DNA of 64,000 bases, from assembly GCF_042453785.1 (NCBI RefSeq), contig NC_091673.1, forward strand, positions 6,593,001 through 6,657,000, in the 5' to 3' direction. This DNA comes from Malus domestica (lineage: Eukaryota > Streptophyta > Magnoliopsida > Rosales > Rosaceae). This document shows, in pieces, positions 1-12,800 of this stretch. The notes under the pieces are model-generated. The model was given only the letters and a program-made list of their open reading frames with translations, searched no databases and was not told where the DNA came from. Position 1 is the stretch's first letter; the number at the start of each line of letters is the position of its first letter. Both the position numbers and the translations under genes were made by a program.

Positions 1-2211
1 CACAAAGTCTCTGCAATAAGAAAACCCTCCTAGCATCTTGAGCTTGTATATTATTGCTATATCATGTGTACCATAGTAGCCAAATCAACGTAGACCTGGT
101 GCCCCCACCCTTGTCACAAATTCTCATATGATAGCCTAACTAAATATCGAATATACATCCACCATTGCATAACCGATTAACATAAAATCTTCTGAACTCA
201 TGTGCAAGTGCAACAGTTTGAGCAGGAACACTAATGTCCGTCTTGTTGTCAGAGTTAAGAACATGAAATGTCACTTGAATACACGATTGTAAACCCATTG
301 AAATCAATTGAGATTATGTACCTTCGTTGTCAATACATTCCAAAACTTGGTCTTTGACATCATCTAAAAACATTTCATCTTCTGAAACAATGAAGTCCGA
401 GAGAGAACCAGACTTGCAATCATAAACCGTATGAATTTCAACATCAGAATTACTCTGTAAAGGTGTTTCATGTTTCTGCAGGATGACTGGACAACCTAGT
501 TTGAATTGTTGATCCAATGGGCTTTGACATGATTCAGGGGTTGAAACTGAAGACTGAGCATTATGTCTGGGATAACAATCATCATCAAAATGATCATTCT
601 GTGAACAAATTTGATGTGTAGGAAAATCAGGTGGTGGAGAATTAAAATTTGGAGATGGCGGGGAGCCAAGAATTCCAGGTGAAAGTTCAGGAAAATACTT
701 GTAGGTTGCACCATTATTGTAATGAAACCTCCCTTTACCATGATTCTTGAATCGAAAATTGATATACACACCATTATAACCATCAACATTATTATCTAAG
801 CGTGATTGGCATGAACTAAAATTGTGTTGAGCATGATAACCCATTATTGAAACCAGCATGTAACTGAGAGCTAGAGAGAGGAAAGAAAGAACCTTGTGTC
901 TGACATTCACCAAATTTAGTTACCACAGTAGACAGAAGGGGTGCCACAGAAGCACAATCCACAATGGCTTCCTCAGCGAGCAATTGTTGACGAAAGTTCT
1001 CGAGTGAAATAACACTCTCACGCCCTCTGATTACACATTTAAATGTGTTGTATATTGCAGGGAGTCCATTCAACACAATGAGCACAAAGTCTTCATCAGT
1101 AAGTGTGACACCAAGAACAGAAAGTCCATCTCTTGCTTCTTTAATTCTTCGAAGAAACTGGGAAATTGAATCTGATCCTTTCTTCATGTTGTAAAGATAA
1201 GTCTGTAACTTGATTATACTGGTTTTTGTACTTGGTAAGAAAAAATGGTTTTGGAGACGAACCCACATCTCTTGAGAGCTCGTGCTACCAATCACACATG
1301 AAATTGCGGATGAAGAAAGTGTTGCAGTAAGGAGCAACATCAGAGCATAATCGTGCATTTTCCATGCTTTAAACTCATCTGATTCAGGGCTAGCAGAGGA
1401 ACCATTTTGGAGTACTGAATGTGCAGAGGTTGCTGCATACTGAGGAGGACACAAATTTGATCCGTCAACAAATCCCATAATGCCATGGCCCTCAAGCAGC
1501 AATTGCAACAGAAAGTGCCATTGAAGGTAATTGGTCTCGTCCAACTTGACAGAAACGGATGTAGAGACCGAAGAAATCAAGCCAGTAATTGGGGATTGCA
1601 AGATTTGCAATTGATTTGCAGTGACCATTTTAAGAAAATTGAGAGGAAGATTTCACTAAGGAAAAAGGTCGAACACCTTATGTGCAACAATTTGCAGCTT
1701 GAGAAACACATACATGGGTAGTCGGAGGTGCCCAGAAACACAAAGAAGACACAAGCACAGCACAAGAAATGTATAGTGGAAGTTAACGATCTTCAAGAAC
1801 CAATAATGGAGCTCCAAGAATCAAGATTCTAAAGCTTGGACACCGACGATTGAGGTGGTGAAAGACGACTCCACCAAAGAACTCAACAACCACCACGAAA
1901 AAGAATCAAAACAGCGGAAGAACACAGGATCGGAGTTGGCGATTAGCCTAGACTGGCGATGATACCATGTTAATGTCAAAGAAATATAAAACAGAGTTAT
2001 GAGAGAGAGTAGCAGAGAACAGAGAGAGAGAGAAGTAAGAAGGTAAATGAGATTTTTGTATTGTTTTCTTAATGATGGAGTAATAACAAGTGTAAGTATT
2101 TATAGTAAACTAGTCACTCTAACAGACTTCCTAACAAACTACTAATCTAACAAACCACCTGATCTAATTACACATGGCAAGATTTCAACCATACAACATT
2201 ATATTCTAACA
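1..2211 (-). mobile_element. Ty1/copia LTR retrotransposon, partial and broken
   Basis: Minus-strand element that continues past the left window edge. Its LTR is at 1968-2211. Next to it is a primer-binding site of the initiator tRNA-Met type (TGGTATCA, about 1960-1967). Then comes a gag-like reading frame at 816-1628, whose N-terminus has the copia gag look: LDETNYLQWHFLLQLLLEGH near the start and a MWVRLQNHF motif in the middle. A further gag-like stretch lies at 314-913. No integrase or reverse transcriptase is visible before the window edge. The element is a fossil and looks broken, with at least a few breaks. Age cannot be judged because the partner LTR is outside the window. Confidence 0.8.
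1968..2211 (-). repeat. LTR of the copia element
   Basis: A 244-bp LTR. On the plus strand it starts TGTTAATGTC and ends TTCTAACA, giving the usual TG...CA ends. It carries a CT-rich stretch near its inner end and abuts the primer-binding site. The flank at 2212-2216 (TAATC) would be one copy of the target duplication; its partner lies outside the window. Confidence 0.75.
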
Positions 2212-2939
2212 TAATCTACTACCTAACCACAGCGATCGCACAGAGTTTCACTCAAATTCTGCACACCTTACAAGCTACGCAGGCATATTTATTTTAAAAC
2301 TAGTTTCTATACCTAATGTAATAGTAAACCCGTGAGCAGTTTATTATCGATAAAGTGAATAATTTTCATCTTATAAAGACATTACGCTTTGAGAAAACCT
2401 TATTTCTACCCAATTTTCTTTTCATTTTTATCTCATTTGCTGACGTGTTGACGCGATTGGTTCCAATATTTGGTACATAAAACCTAAGTAACCATGCCAA
2501 TAAATGAAATCAAAATCGAATCAAAGTGCGGGTTTTTCAATGCACACATAAAGACCAATTCGAGTATATGGCCGATGATCAATGGTTGAAACGAGCCGAT
2601 GTTTCAATACGAATCTCAATCAAAAAAAAGAAAAATATGTACTAATTTGGACAGTCTCCAGACAAATAAGAATCGAATCCAAAACCACAATGACGAATCT
2701 TAATTCAACGTGCTGAATAAATCTACCATCCGGTGACGATAAACTTAAAACATTGTTAGATAAACCTTCATTATACATGCACCAAAGCAAAGGCCAGATA
2801 ACTCATTCTCAACAAACGACTGATCGCAGGCAACTGGCTCTCAAAGACGGTCCTGTAATCTATCCACCAATTTTGGATTTGAACCATGCCAGATTGTACG
2901 TGAGAGCTGCGCCACAGAAAACATCTTGCAGGGGCAACT
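2212..2939. other. intergenic, 3' flank of AP-1 mu
   Basis: AT-rich sequence between the copia LTR and the stop codon of the AP-1 mu gene. It should include the 3' UTR of that gene. No open reading frame or repeat that I recognise. Confidence 0.5.
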
Positions 2940-5900
2940 TTATACCAGTCTTAATTCATACTCGCCAGCCATGGTTATGTATCTCACCCATGGAAGAGCT
3001 TGGTATCCGCTTTTTTCAATAATCTTGAGGTAACGAACCTACAAAACCCCAATTTGCTCATAAGAAAACCGCACAATAACAAATTCCTAGCTCTACGATG
3101 GCTGATCATTTAACATGTTGACATATGGAATACAAATTCCATCGTTGCTCTGAAATATCAGGTCCTAATACAGGCTTAGGTGCCCTTAACTAAGTTGATT
3201 GTAGAAAGAGATCCAGATGTCCCCGAAATAGAGCAAAGCAATCAGGTTCATAAAGGCATACCTGTATTCCAGAAACAGTGAAATATGGTATCTCGAACTT
3301 CACACGTACAGGAGCTTTTCTCTCAGGAGTTGATTCTTCAGCTGTTACACTTGGCAGACGAAACTCTGCTCTCAACATGTATTCCTAGGAAATTTTGATT
3401 AGAAACAAGATCAATAAAAGGGGATAAAGTGCACAGCATAAGGTACAACATAATAATCTTCTTAAACTAGCAATAATACGAGTCCACACCTTGCCTCCGG
3501 GAAAAGATCTTATTTTCCAGATAAGCGCATCACTTTCAGGTGCATATGCGGCAGATCCTAATGATGTCCGAACATCAGGGTTAGTGGCATCAGATACCAC
3601 AGGAACCTCAATCTCAACGTTTGTTGCAGTACTGTGCAGTTAAATTTTCATGAATACTAAGGGAATAAACATTAGGATACCCAAAGCACAAAGAAATTGA
3701 TTAAAGAACTTTTTAATACCTACGCTCCTTGAACTGGCTTCTAGCTTTTACCAGAATCTCAATGCGACTTTTTGAATGCCTTTCAATTTGACATTCAACC
3801 CAAATTAGAGGCTTAACCTGAAAGGGAAAATGACGACAATTAACTGGAATGAGATGAGCAATAAATAAACCTCCCCTCCCCACTCAATGCGTGCACAGAC
3901 ACACACAAAGAAAAGAAAACAGCATCAGCAGAGCATGAGGGATACCTGTGTACTCAGCCTATATGTCATGAGATCAAAAGCTCCATCAGGTGGTACAAAA
4001 GATATTGTCCGGTCATTTTCAAACCGAGCCAAACGAACACACCTAAAACAAATTTTATAATTTAACGTAAGGACTTGCAGGAAGATTAGTCTTATATAAA
4101 ATCTCAAACACTTATAAGACACAAAAGCAGCACTCAGATAAATCAGAAAGCTACATACTGATGAAATTTGATGTCTTCCAAATCAATGGCCTTTCCCTTT
4201 GTTGCTCGCCCTTGTGCCTCCAATAACACTCTATCATTTAAGCCCAGCTTACATTCAGGCATACCACTGCAAGCAAAATGGGTAAGTACTAGTTGCTAGC
4301 TGCTACCAGCATATAAAAGAGAAAGGTAGATAGTTAAAAAAGTAAATGGAATTGCTATACATTACTATGCTACGGTAAATTCTTGTGTTCTGGAGAAGAA
4401 AAAAAAATATTGTACAATAGCACAGTGTATAAACGAGACCGCTCTTAAGATGTAAAGCTACGATTCATTTCTGCAACTCAGAAAAGAAATTCAATTCCTC
4501 TTGTTTTTTTCAGAGATTTTCTCCAAACCCTGGTTTTCTATCTTTGATCTCTCTGTGCATTGGTTTTTGACTTCGATCAAGTTAATGGCTTTGACGAAAC
4601 AGAGTACTCAAAAGAGAAATTTTAACTAGGATTTATACCACTGTCCTCATAAACATAGTTTCTTCTTACGAATGGATTATAACTCTAGCGTAAACCAAAC
4701 AAGCTAGCAAATCTTAAACTGACATCTCTACATGAAAATGGATGTATTCACTTGGCATTTAAAAAGCATATCCAGTGAAAGAAGCACAAGTTAGAATGCT
4801 AAAGCATAGATTAAAATTAACTGGGTTAGAACAGAAACACACCTCAAATAAGTTCTCATCTTCAATGCACCAACAACATCAGACCTAATGATTTGTCCAT
4901 TGCTGTTGACTAGTATATTAACACTCTCCACCACATCCAGGAAAACCTAGGTGAAAAAGAAGAAGAAAGGAAAGTCATCCAATTGCTGTGGCTTCAAAGA
5001 AGAGTGAAAACTCTTCAGTTTTTCCCAAAGCACATACCTCATTCTTCTTGTAACGTATCCCTTCACTTCGCCAAGACACCGCATTTGTTACGGCCATGGG
5101 AGGTCTCTGTGTAACTTCCATCCTGTAAGCATCAGTCTTGATAAATTCGCTGAGAATCTTGGCTTCAGTATACTGAGGGTAACCAAAGTCCATCATTTCA
5201 TCGAGCAACTCATACTACAACACAAAAAAACACATCAAATCACAATGTTTCTCAATCAAAATTAAGCAAAATGAAGGGCACAAACATCTCCTTACCACAA
5301 CCACAAAGTTATCCCTAAGCGATTCTTCTTCTAACTCTTCAAAGTAATGCTTGAACACCTGCCGTCCAATAATCAATTCACTAATTACGCATTTCAAATA
5401 AGTGCAGAAACAAATAACAAGAACGAATGAGGAACAAAACCTATCATAATTACCAATAGAGCTTACATCGACTATTCGGTGTAGAAAGAAGAGAAGACTA
5501 GCCGCATTGCAGTTCTGCCTGGACGCAGTCATCAAGTAAACATTGTTATGCTGTATAAACAAGTAGCTCACGCCATTATCGTGAACAACTGGATCATGAG
5601 ATTCCGGATCAACCTGAACCGCATCTCAACAAGCATGGAAAGACAACATAATGCCACCATCAATTTCTACTCTCACAAAACACAGATCAAATCCAAATTT
5701 GCAGGGGAATAATTCATCAACAAACGACAATTCAGTTTCGTTTTCCTTCGTTTTCTCGGAAACCAATCAGTTCCCCAAGCAATTACAAGATCAAAAAACG
5801 CAGAAATTCTGGAAATTGAGTAAATTTAAGTAAGAAGAAGCAATTTTTTTACCTCTTTCTCGATGAGCTTAGTGAAGAAGCGCTCGGCTTGAGCGGCGGA

Positions 5901-5981
5901 GACGTCGCCGCGGTAGTCGCGCCAGATGAGAACGCGGCCTTTGATGTCTAGGAGGAACAGCGCCGAGACTGCCCCTGCCAT
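2940..5981 (-). CDS. AP1M2: AP-1 clathrin adaptor complex, medium (mu) subunit
   Basis: Eleven exons on the minus strand: 5853-5981, 5467-5613, 5296-5358, 5038-5214, 4843-4946, 4159-4266, 3946-4042, 3720-3817, 3490-3631, 3262-3384, 2940-3038. All introns are GT-AG. The lengths sum to 1287 nt, giving 428 aa, the usual size of plant AP1M. It starts MAGAVSALFLLDIKGRVLIW (longin-like mu N-domain, about residues 1-140). A C-terminal mu-homology domain follows from about residue 170 and ends with EIPYFTVSGIQVRYLK and GEYELRLV. The protein is a core subunit of the trans-Golgi/early-endosome AP-1 complex. There the mu-homology domain reads YxxPhi sorting signals and takes part in vacuolar and plasma-membrane trafficking and cytokinesis. 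No defect is visible. The choice of mu-2 (HAP13) over mu-1 is inferred from general similarity. Confidence 0.95.
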
Positions 5982-7080
5982 GAGATCTGATGGGCGGTTG
6001 CAGAAATTGGACGCGATCTGATTCGGATATAGCAGCGGAGTCGATTGGCGTAGTCGTAGATCTGAATCTGAATTTTAGGCGTTAGGGTTCCGTTCGCCGT
6101 CTGCTGTTACTGTTGCAGCATCAACCGCCATCTTCAATCTGTCTGAGAGTCTGAAGAAGAAGGAGTCTGAGTTTTGGAAATGGAGGTGTTCGCTCACCGC
6201 GGTGAATATTTTGCTTATTCGGACGTTAGAGACCCGCGCCTCTCTCCTTCTTACGACGACGTTTTATGTTAAACTCCAAGGTAATCATACCGTTCAAGTT
6301 TTCCCCTTCTTACATAAATTTGGAAATGGATAAATAACGACTCTTATTGATATAGCTGGAAATATTGATATGTAATTTTACAGAAATATTAATGGTAGGT
6401 TGTTTTTGATAGAAATTATGAAAATTTGCAATGGAATAGGTATCAGATTTAGTCGAAATTAGAGAAAGTTTCTCAAAAAGTTCAAAAGTTCGAAATCTAC
6501 AGTAAGTTCCGGTAAAATTTTTCTACTGAATCGGTAAATATCGCCGATACTCATTGACTTCATATATCCTGTCGTTATAGGATGAAGTTTGCATTTCACC
6601 CATTTTCCATTTGATCCTTATTTTTTTGGATATTTTGAGAGAAATATCAACAATTTCGTAGATATTTTAAACATTGCTCTTATTTATTACTTATGGAGGA
6701 TCATTTTCATATGTTTAAAGCTGAAAATTTGATTATGTCTCACGTATAGTGTCTCATAAGGCCAACATGTGGATAGTCTTACACTATATCAAAATATGAA
6801 CATTTAGTTCAAAATTAATTAAAAATAAAAGAAAATTCTCATAATTCTTTAAATTATTTTACTAATTCTATTTTTCAACGTGAGATAAATGCTCTCAACA
6901 AATAAATTACAAATTGTTACGAGTTACAATAATAACATAAGATAGTTAAAAAGCTGCTATATTCGATCTGTTATAAAAGGGGGGAAAATACAACAAATCA
7001 TCTGGAAAAAAAAATGACTTGATATTACATGAACTTTCACATAACACAAGAATGATCGATCATTTGGTTTAGGGTTTGGA
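5982..7080. other. intergenic between AP-1 mu and LysM kinase
   Basis: 5982-6250 is the 5' UTR and promoter side of the AP-1 mu gene. The remainder is AT-rich. About 6400-6660 has a patchwork with ATCGCCGATA-like words that looks like worn repeat DNA, but I could not set its ends. 6960-7080 is the 3' flank of the kinase pseudogene. Confidence 0.4.
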
Positions 7081-8695
7081 TCATCTTCCAGTAAAATTAA
7101 ATACACCACTGAAAACCTGGCTGTTGCCACCCAGTGTTGCTTCCCACTTGATCGAAGATGTCGCAATCTGTGAGAGCATCACAACAATCTCCCTCATCTC
7201 TGGCCTCTCCACTGCTTCTTCACTCAAACACCATTCTGCAATTTCTGCCATCTGCAACAATAGTAGTGATTTGACTCTTTTGTTGTGTCAATGTGTGATT
7301 CGTCGGAATGACTCCTTAACTGTAAGGAGTCGAGCAATGTTTAAACATTAAAGACAAAGGAGCATGGACTGCGAATAAATGTGTGTGAAATCATTAGAGC
7401 ACCTGGAATATGTCCTCCATAGGATAGTTTCTTATGAGGTTTCCATCTGTGGCAGCCTCTAAAGCTGCTTCTGGATGATCATCCTGGAACACCTTTTTTA
7501 TCCGATAAAATGTGCAGCAAATCAATCAAATTCAGATTGTTCTACTAGTGAGTGATATGCATTGGTCTTTTTGTTCAAGATTCGGTTGGAACTTACGACT
7601 GTAATTAAGGATTTCATCTTCCCAGGCTCTCGATTGTCACGGAAAAGTGCATGTTGGCCTGTGATCAGCTCTGCTAGTACACTCCAAATGCGAATACATC
7701 TGTTTTGTGAGTCATCTGGAGTTCCTTCACGGATCTTTCATAAACACAGACACAGTAAGATATACGAAAAACTGGGACAAGCTTTGCTTCCTTGTGAAGG
7801 TAAACCCTAATGAAACTTACTCTGGGGGAAGATAACCCGGTGTTCCAACCAACCGTGTCGCTATAACATCTTCTTCATTTGTTCTTCCAACAAGCTTTGC
7901 CAAACCAAAATCTGCTACCTACAGAAAATGGATTTTTAAGCTACTAATTAAAAGCATGAAGTAATCATCTAATAATTCAGTGAACTTCAATAAAAATGGA
8001 TGGATTCATATTTTAGGTATACCTTTGCTCTGAGCCCCTCGTCGAGTGGAATGTTACTCGTCTTTATATCACGGTGCACATATTGCGCTTTTGTGTGGTC
8101 ATGAATGTATTCAATACCTTTTGCAGTGTCCAGTGCAATTTGTGTTCTTGCAGTCCAAGTAAGTGGCTGGTGACCTGGTTTAATATGTTTGGTTAGCTGC
8201 AAATCATTTATCGGCAGTTCAATTAAATCTCCCCGTGTAAACGCTTCACTAAAGATATGTGCATGCAATGGTTCAAGTACCTTTCAGTAGCAGATTGTGA
8301 AGATGTTCGCTCAGCAATCCATTCTGGACATACTCATAGACCAGGTAGAGGTGGTCATCTCCAGTGGCATACCCCAAAAGTTCCACCTAAAACAGATATA
8401 TTTACACAAGTGATTCATGTACTCGAAGCACTTTTTTCGCACCATGTTAGAGGTCAACTTATTCAGAAATGATCAATCACTCACGACATTAATGTGATGG
8501 ATCTTGCATAAGACCTTTAGCTCTGCAAAGAATTCTTTGGTACTATTAGACCTCGTCTTCTTTATGGCAACCTCCTGAAAGTTGAATATATATAGCTTAG
8601 TTTCATAACATTTTTCGGGTAGAAATGGAGAAAACATGTGGGATTCCTGCCATATACCTTCCTTATTACTCCAAAGAACACGCTACCATATCCAC

Positions 8696-11600
8696 TGACA
8701 CGCCCCGATCCCGATATTCCCCGAATACCAGGATAGGCACATGTTGGCTGACACCCGAGGGTGACGAAAGCCATTTGTTGAGTGCAAATGCTAAGAATAA
8801 GGAATAGATAAGACTTATAAATATAAAAGAATCAAGAATATGCATTTAATGAACATGTTAAGAGCATACGACTAACTAGAACATCGAAAGAAATAATATA
8901 AAATTTAATGAAACAAAGGATGGGTCCTGCACCGAGAGGACTCGAAGATGTCAATGCGGAAGTGTCTGGATGCTGGGATTGTATGTCTCGATTCTAAGTC
9001 CTGAAGGGGGCGAAAACAAATATGAGTGGACCAATTTGATATATACATAGTAAAACAGTTATCAACGTACTAACCCCAGGTTTTATGAAAACACATATAT
9101 ATCATGATAAACATCGGTTTTCCGAAACCTAGCATGTTGTGCAATATCTCAAATCATAACTTTTATAAATAATAATCACTAGTGAATTGTCCGATAACCC
9201 CTAGGCCCCATGCCGGCTATCCGTCTCTAAGCAGACAGTCAGAGGAAAATACACTTCAGGCCCCATGCCAGCTCCCCATCCCTGTGCTAAATAGCCAGAG
9301 GAAACACACTCCAAGCCCTATGCCAACACCAAACCGTCGCCCGGGACGGACCAGAATCTATCCCTACGTCCCGTAGCGGAAATGACCACTAGGTAAGTAC
9401 AAAACCATTGAACATATATATATTGAAAAACAACTTTATAGTATAAAGTCATCAATCATCTATACTATAAAGAAGTGTTCGAAACATGTTCTAAATATCA
9501 TATCGTCATCCATCAAATATTCTATAAGAACACGGGTTATAGGAAAAATAGTAATAATTCAAACTAGTCTCAATAAGTATGTTATCTCAAAGCGTTTCAT
9601 AGAACATAATCATCAAATCATGCTTTTCATATATGCATTTCTACTATCAAAACATGTATTTTTAGAAGGGGTCCACTCACACATACTTGGCCGCCGAAGA
9701 GCTACGCAAACTAGCAACCACGGAAACGTCACAAATATTGCCCCTAAGCACATAAATGGTCTAATTAATAAAATTATATAATAGCAATTGAATTTGGGAA
9801 AACGGATGTCGGAAACGGATCAGAACGTCGAATTACTCTAAGAATAAGAAGGGTCCCGGTTAAATTTCGTAAAAGCTAATAGAATATTCCAAAGAATATT
9901 TCGTGCCCTGACGGAATATTCTCTGATAGAATATTCCCAAATGAAATATTCCACAAAAGGATTTGAGCCGGCTAGGGTTTAGGGTTGGAAAGATTAAAGG
10001 GTTTAGGCTTAGAGTTTTAGGGTGCGTTTGTTGCACCGGACTATCTCGGACTGGACTAGCTTCAGGACTAAGTTGGACTGGCTTATACTAGACTAAAGCA
10101 GGACTAATTTAGTGAAGCGTTTGGTGCAGTATCGGATTAGAAGTAGGATAATAAAAATAATAAAATTAATTCTTTTTTTTTCTTTTTCTATTTCTTTTTC
10201 CTGCCTGAAACCTCTGTTCTGTCTATTTTTTTCCTTCCAAACTCCATAGATTCCAATCACAACTTTTTTTCATTTCAATTGATAAAGCTCTCCATCCAAA
10301 TTCCACTACTTGCAACCACATCTTTCTCCTCCATTTGAATCGATAAAGCTCCTAAAACATAAACAATCAAAAATTGAATTTCAATCGACATCGAAATCGA
10401 AATCGCAGCTGCGTTCCTTGTATACCCAACAACGACACTCTAATTCGAGCAGGACGAGGAAAGAGTGGGAAAGGACATGATCTGGGTTGGGTCTTGCAGA
10501 TCGGCTCGACATCGAGGTTGGGTCATGCAGATCGGCTTGGCATCTAGCAGGACTGTGAGGATTTGACGGCAAGGTCCATGCGGGGATGTCAGTGCAAAGA
10601 TAGAGCAAGGGAGAAAGAGGAAGATCCATGCGGGGAAGGATTGTGAGGATTTGACGGCAAGGTCATGGAGCAGACGACGCGAAGAGCGAACGTCTTAGCA
10701 GTCCGCTTCATTTTGGGGGGTCTCACTAAGACCCTCTAGCGAGCTCTCTAGTCGGAACGAGTCCCCTTTAGTCCCACTTAACTTAGTCCCAGCACCTACC
10801 AAACATGGGACTGTAGTCCAGTCAAGTCCAGTCCCATTTAATGAGGCCAAACAAACGCACCCTTAGGGTCTAGGATTGGACTTAGGGGTTTAGGGTTTTA
10901 GATAAGGCCCAAAGGCCTTGGTTTAAATAAATACAATAAAAACAATTTAAAATAAAGGGGTTTGGGTTTAAACGGGCCTAAGCCCTGGGTTTGGCACGGC
11001 CCAAAGGGCCTGGGTTGAGGGTGGTTTTCAGGCCACCCTTTGGCCGGTTTGGTGGTTGATTTTCCACGGCTCATAACTTCTTCGTTACGTATCAAAATCA
11101 AGTGATCCAAACATGAAAGTTGTAGTACTCGACGAGATGAAGAGATTGATACCTGCATGCTGGCCAACTCGCCGTGGTTTGGCCGGAAAACGCCTCGAAA
11201 GGGGCGGTGCTCGTTGCAAAACTGGGTTTTGGCTAAAGGTTTTGGGAATTTTCAAAGCTTCGTAACTTCTTCGTTACTTAACCAAATTGAGTGATTCAAA
11301 GCCAAAATGTAGCTAGAAATGTGGAGAGGAGAATCATACTAAGTGGGGACCGATTGGTAGCCGGAGTTGACCGGAAAATGGCCTGAAATATGGCCAAACG
11401 ACCACGGTTTATCGATGGAATCTGGGTTTAGCTCCTCCTAGGTGTTTCTTCATAATTTGACATCCAAAACACATCAATGTGGTTAGAAACGAAACATGGG
11501 AACCAAAGGGGAAAGTTTAAAAGGTCTTCGAAGCTCACCTACAATGAAGCAAGTCGGGGAGACAATGAACAATGGCTCCGCCACTATCAAGCTTCAGGGT

Positions 11601-11915
11601 CATTAGTCTGAGCTTCGTGGTAACAAGGTCCAGATGGTGGTGAGTGGTTGCTGTCTGGGTGTACATATGTTTGTGTGTGTGTGTGGAGCTCGGGCAGAAG
11701 GAAGGAGAGAGTGCAGAGATAGTTGAGAGAAGAAAGAGGGAAAGAGAGAAGGAGAGAAAGAGTGAGACCGGGAGAGAGAGATGGAAGGCTTGGGCCAGGG
11801 ACAACAAACAAAAGTGGGCCCCTTGGCACACCTATTAAGACCAAAAAAAAAATTTAAAAGCAAGATAAATTCAAACTTAATGAAAATACAATTTAAATTA
11901 GGGATGGGTGTAACA
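8696..11915. mobile_element. solo-LTR-like insertion in the kinase P-loop exon
   Basis: Starts TGACACGCCCCGATCCC and ends GGGATGGGTGTAACA. The ends are TG...CA, form an imperfect inverted pair, and are flanked by the 5-bp target duplication TCCAC (8691-8695 and 11916-11920). It is 3220 bp, of which 843 bp is a nested MITE, so the element itself is about 2.4 kb. Shared words (TTAGGAATATTCC-type palindromes, a GA-rich tract, near-identical end motifs) tie it to the copy at 51091-53372. It has no coding capacity. A 5-bp duplication with TG...CA ends fits a solo LTR best; the parent family (perhaps Ty3/gypsy) is an inference. Confidence 0.75.
10020..10862. mobile_element. PIF/Harbinger (Tourist-like) non-autonomous element
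   Basis: 843 bp with terminal inverted repeats: left GGGTGCGTTTGTTGCACC, right GCCAAACAAACGCACCC. It is flanked by the 3-bp duplication TTA (10017-10019 and 10863-10865), which is diagnostic of PIF/Harbinger. Subterminal GGACTGGACTAG-like words occur near both ends. No transposase is seen; the minus-strand reading frame at 10381-10629 looks accidental. It sits inside the solo LTR, so it arrived later. Confidence 0.85.
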
Positions 11916-12800
11916 TCCACCCTCTCCGATTTTCTTAGTTTCATTGAAGTAACCAGTAGCCTCCTCAATCTCCTCAATCTCCTCAATCTCCTCAAGGCTA
12001 AATATGACCGGTCCGTCTGATTCAAAAACTGCCCCATCTATGAAATCAACAATATGGATTTACTGTCATGAGCAGAAATTTCTCTCTTTTCAGGCATATT
12101 AACTTGCACAAATTATTACATTAGAGATGCTGCTGGAGTTTCATCTGACCTTCCATGTTTTCTTTATGAGGCAACTGATTATGCAACGAAAAGGATAGGT
12201 GAAGAGCCAAGCTTTTCGATACAGCTTTATCCGGAACTTCCACATTTTGTTCCCGTTTTCTTCTCAGATAAAGGATGAAGATCAATGTGCTGACTGAAAG
12301 CAATGTCACAGCTAATAAAATTGCAATCAATATTGACCGCTTGTGTCTGAATCCTGATGACCAAAACAAGGGCAACGGTCGATCAACTCCGACAGAAGCT
12401 AAACTGTGAATTTTCTAAAATTTTGTGTAAATTTGTGTGTAGGATTACATCAATCGGCAGTGGAAGATTAAAGGAAAATAACTATCAATCCTTGTACATA
12501 TGAAATATATATGATTTTTAGTAAATTTCGATTTGATTTTGATTCCACGTCAGAAACCCGACAAACTAAAATATGACATATAATGAGTGGTTCCACGGTC
12601 CACCACTACTAATTGCATTGAAGCCTTTTGTATAAAATTCTGCACCTGCTCGTATGTGCAGGTGGTTAAGTTGGGACAGTCCGTCTCTTCTATATCTTAA
12701 CACACAGAAAAATTGATTCTTTACTTGTTTCAAACAGTGGACAGGGATTCTTAGATATTTCAGACAAATGAAATCAACTCATGAAATCTCATACAGAGGT

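Noticed and set aside
8000-8280. Extra stretch between HLHNLLLKG and HQPLTW as an insertion in the kinase
   Set aside because: GT and AG at its ends restore LLKGHQPL exactly, so it is an ordinary intron of about 106 bp.
10381-10629. 82-codon minus-strand frame in the Harbinger-type element
   Set aside because: No domain, lies fully within a non-autonomous MITE, and no transposase motif.
11603-12037. 144-codon minus-strand frame crossing the LTR end and kinase exon
   Set aside because: It joins the kinase exon in the wrong frame to GA-rich LTR sequence; an accident of the insertion.
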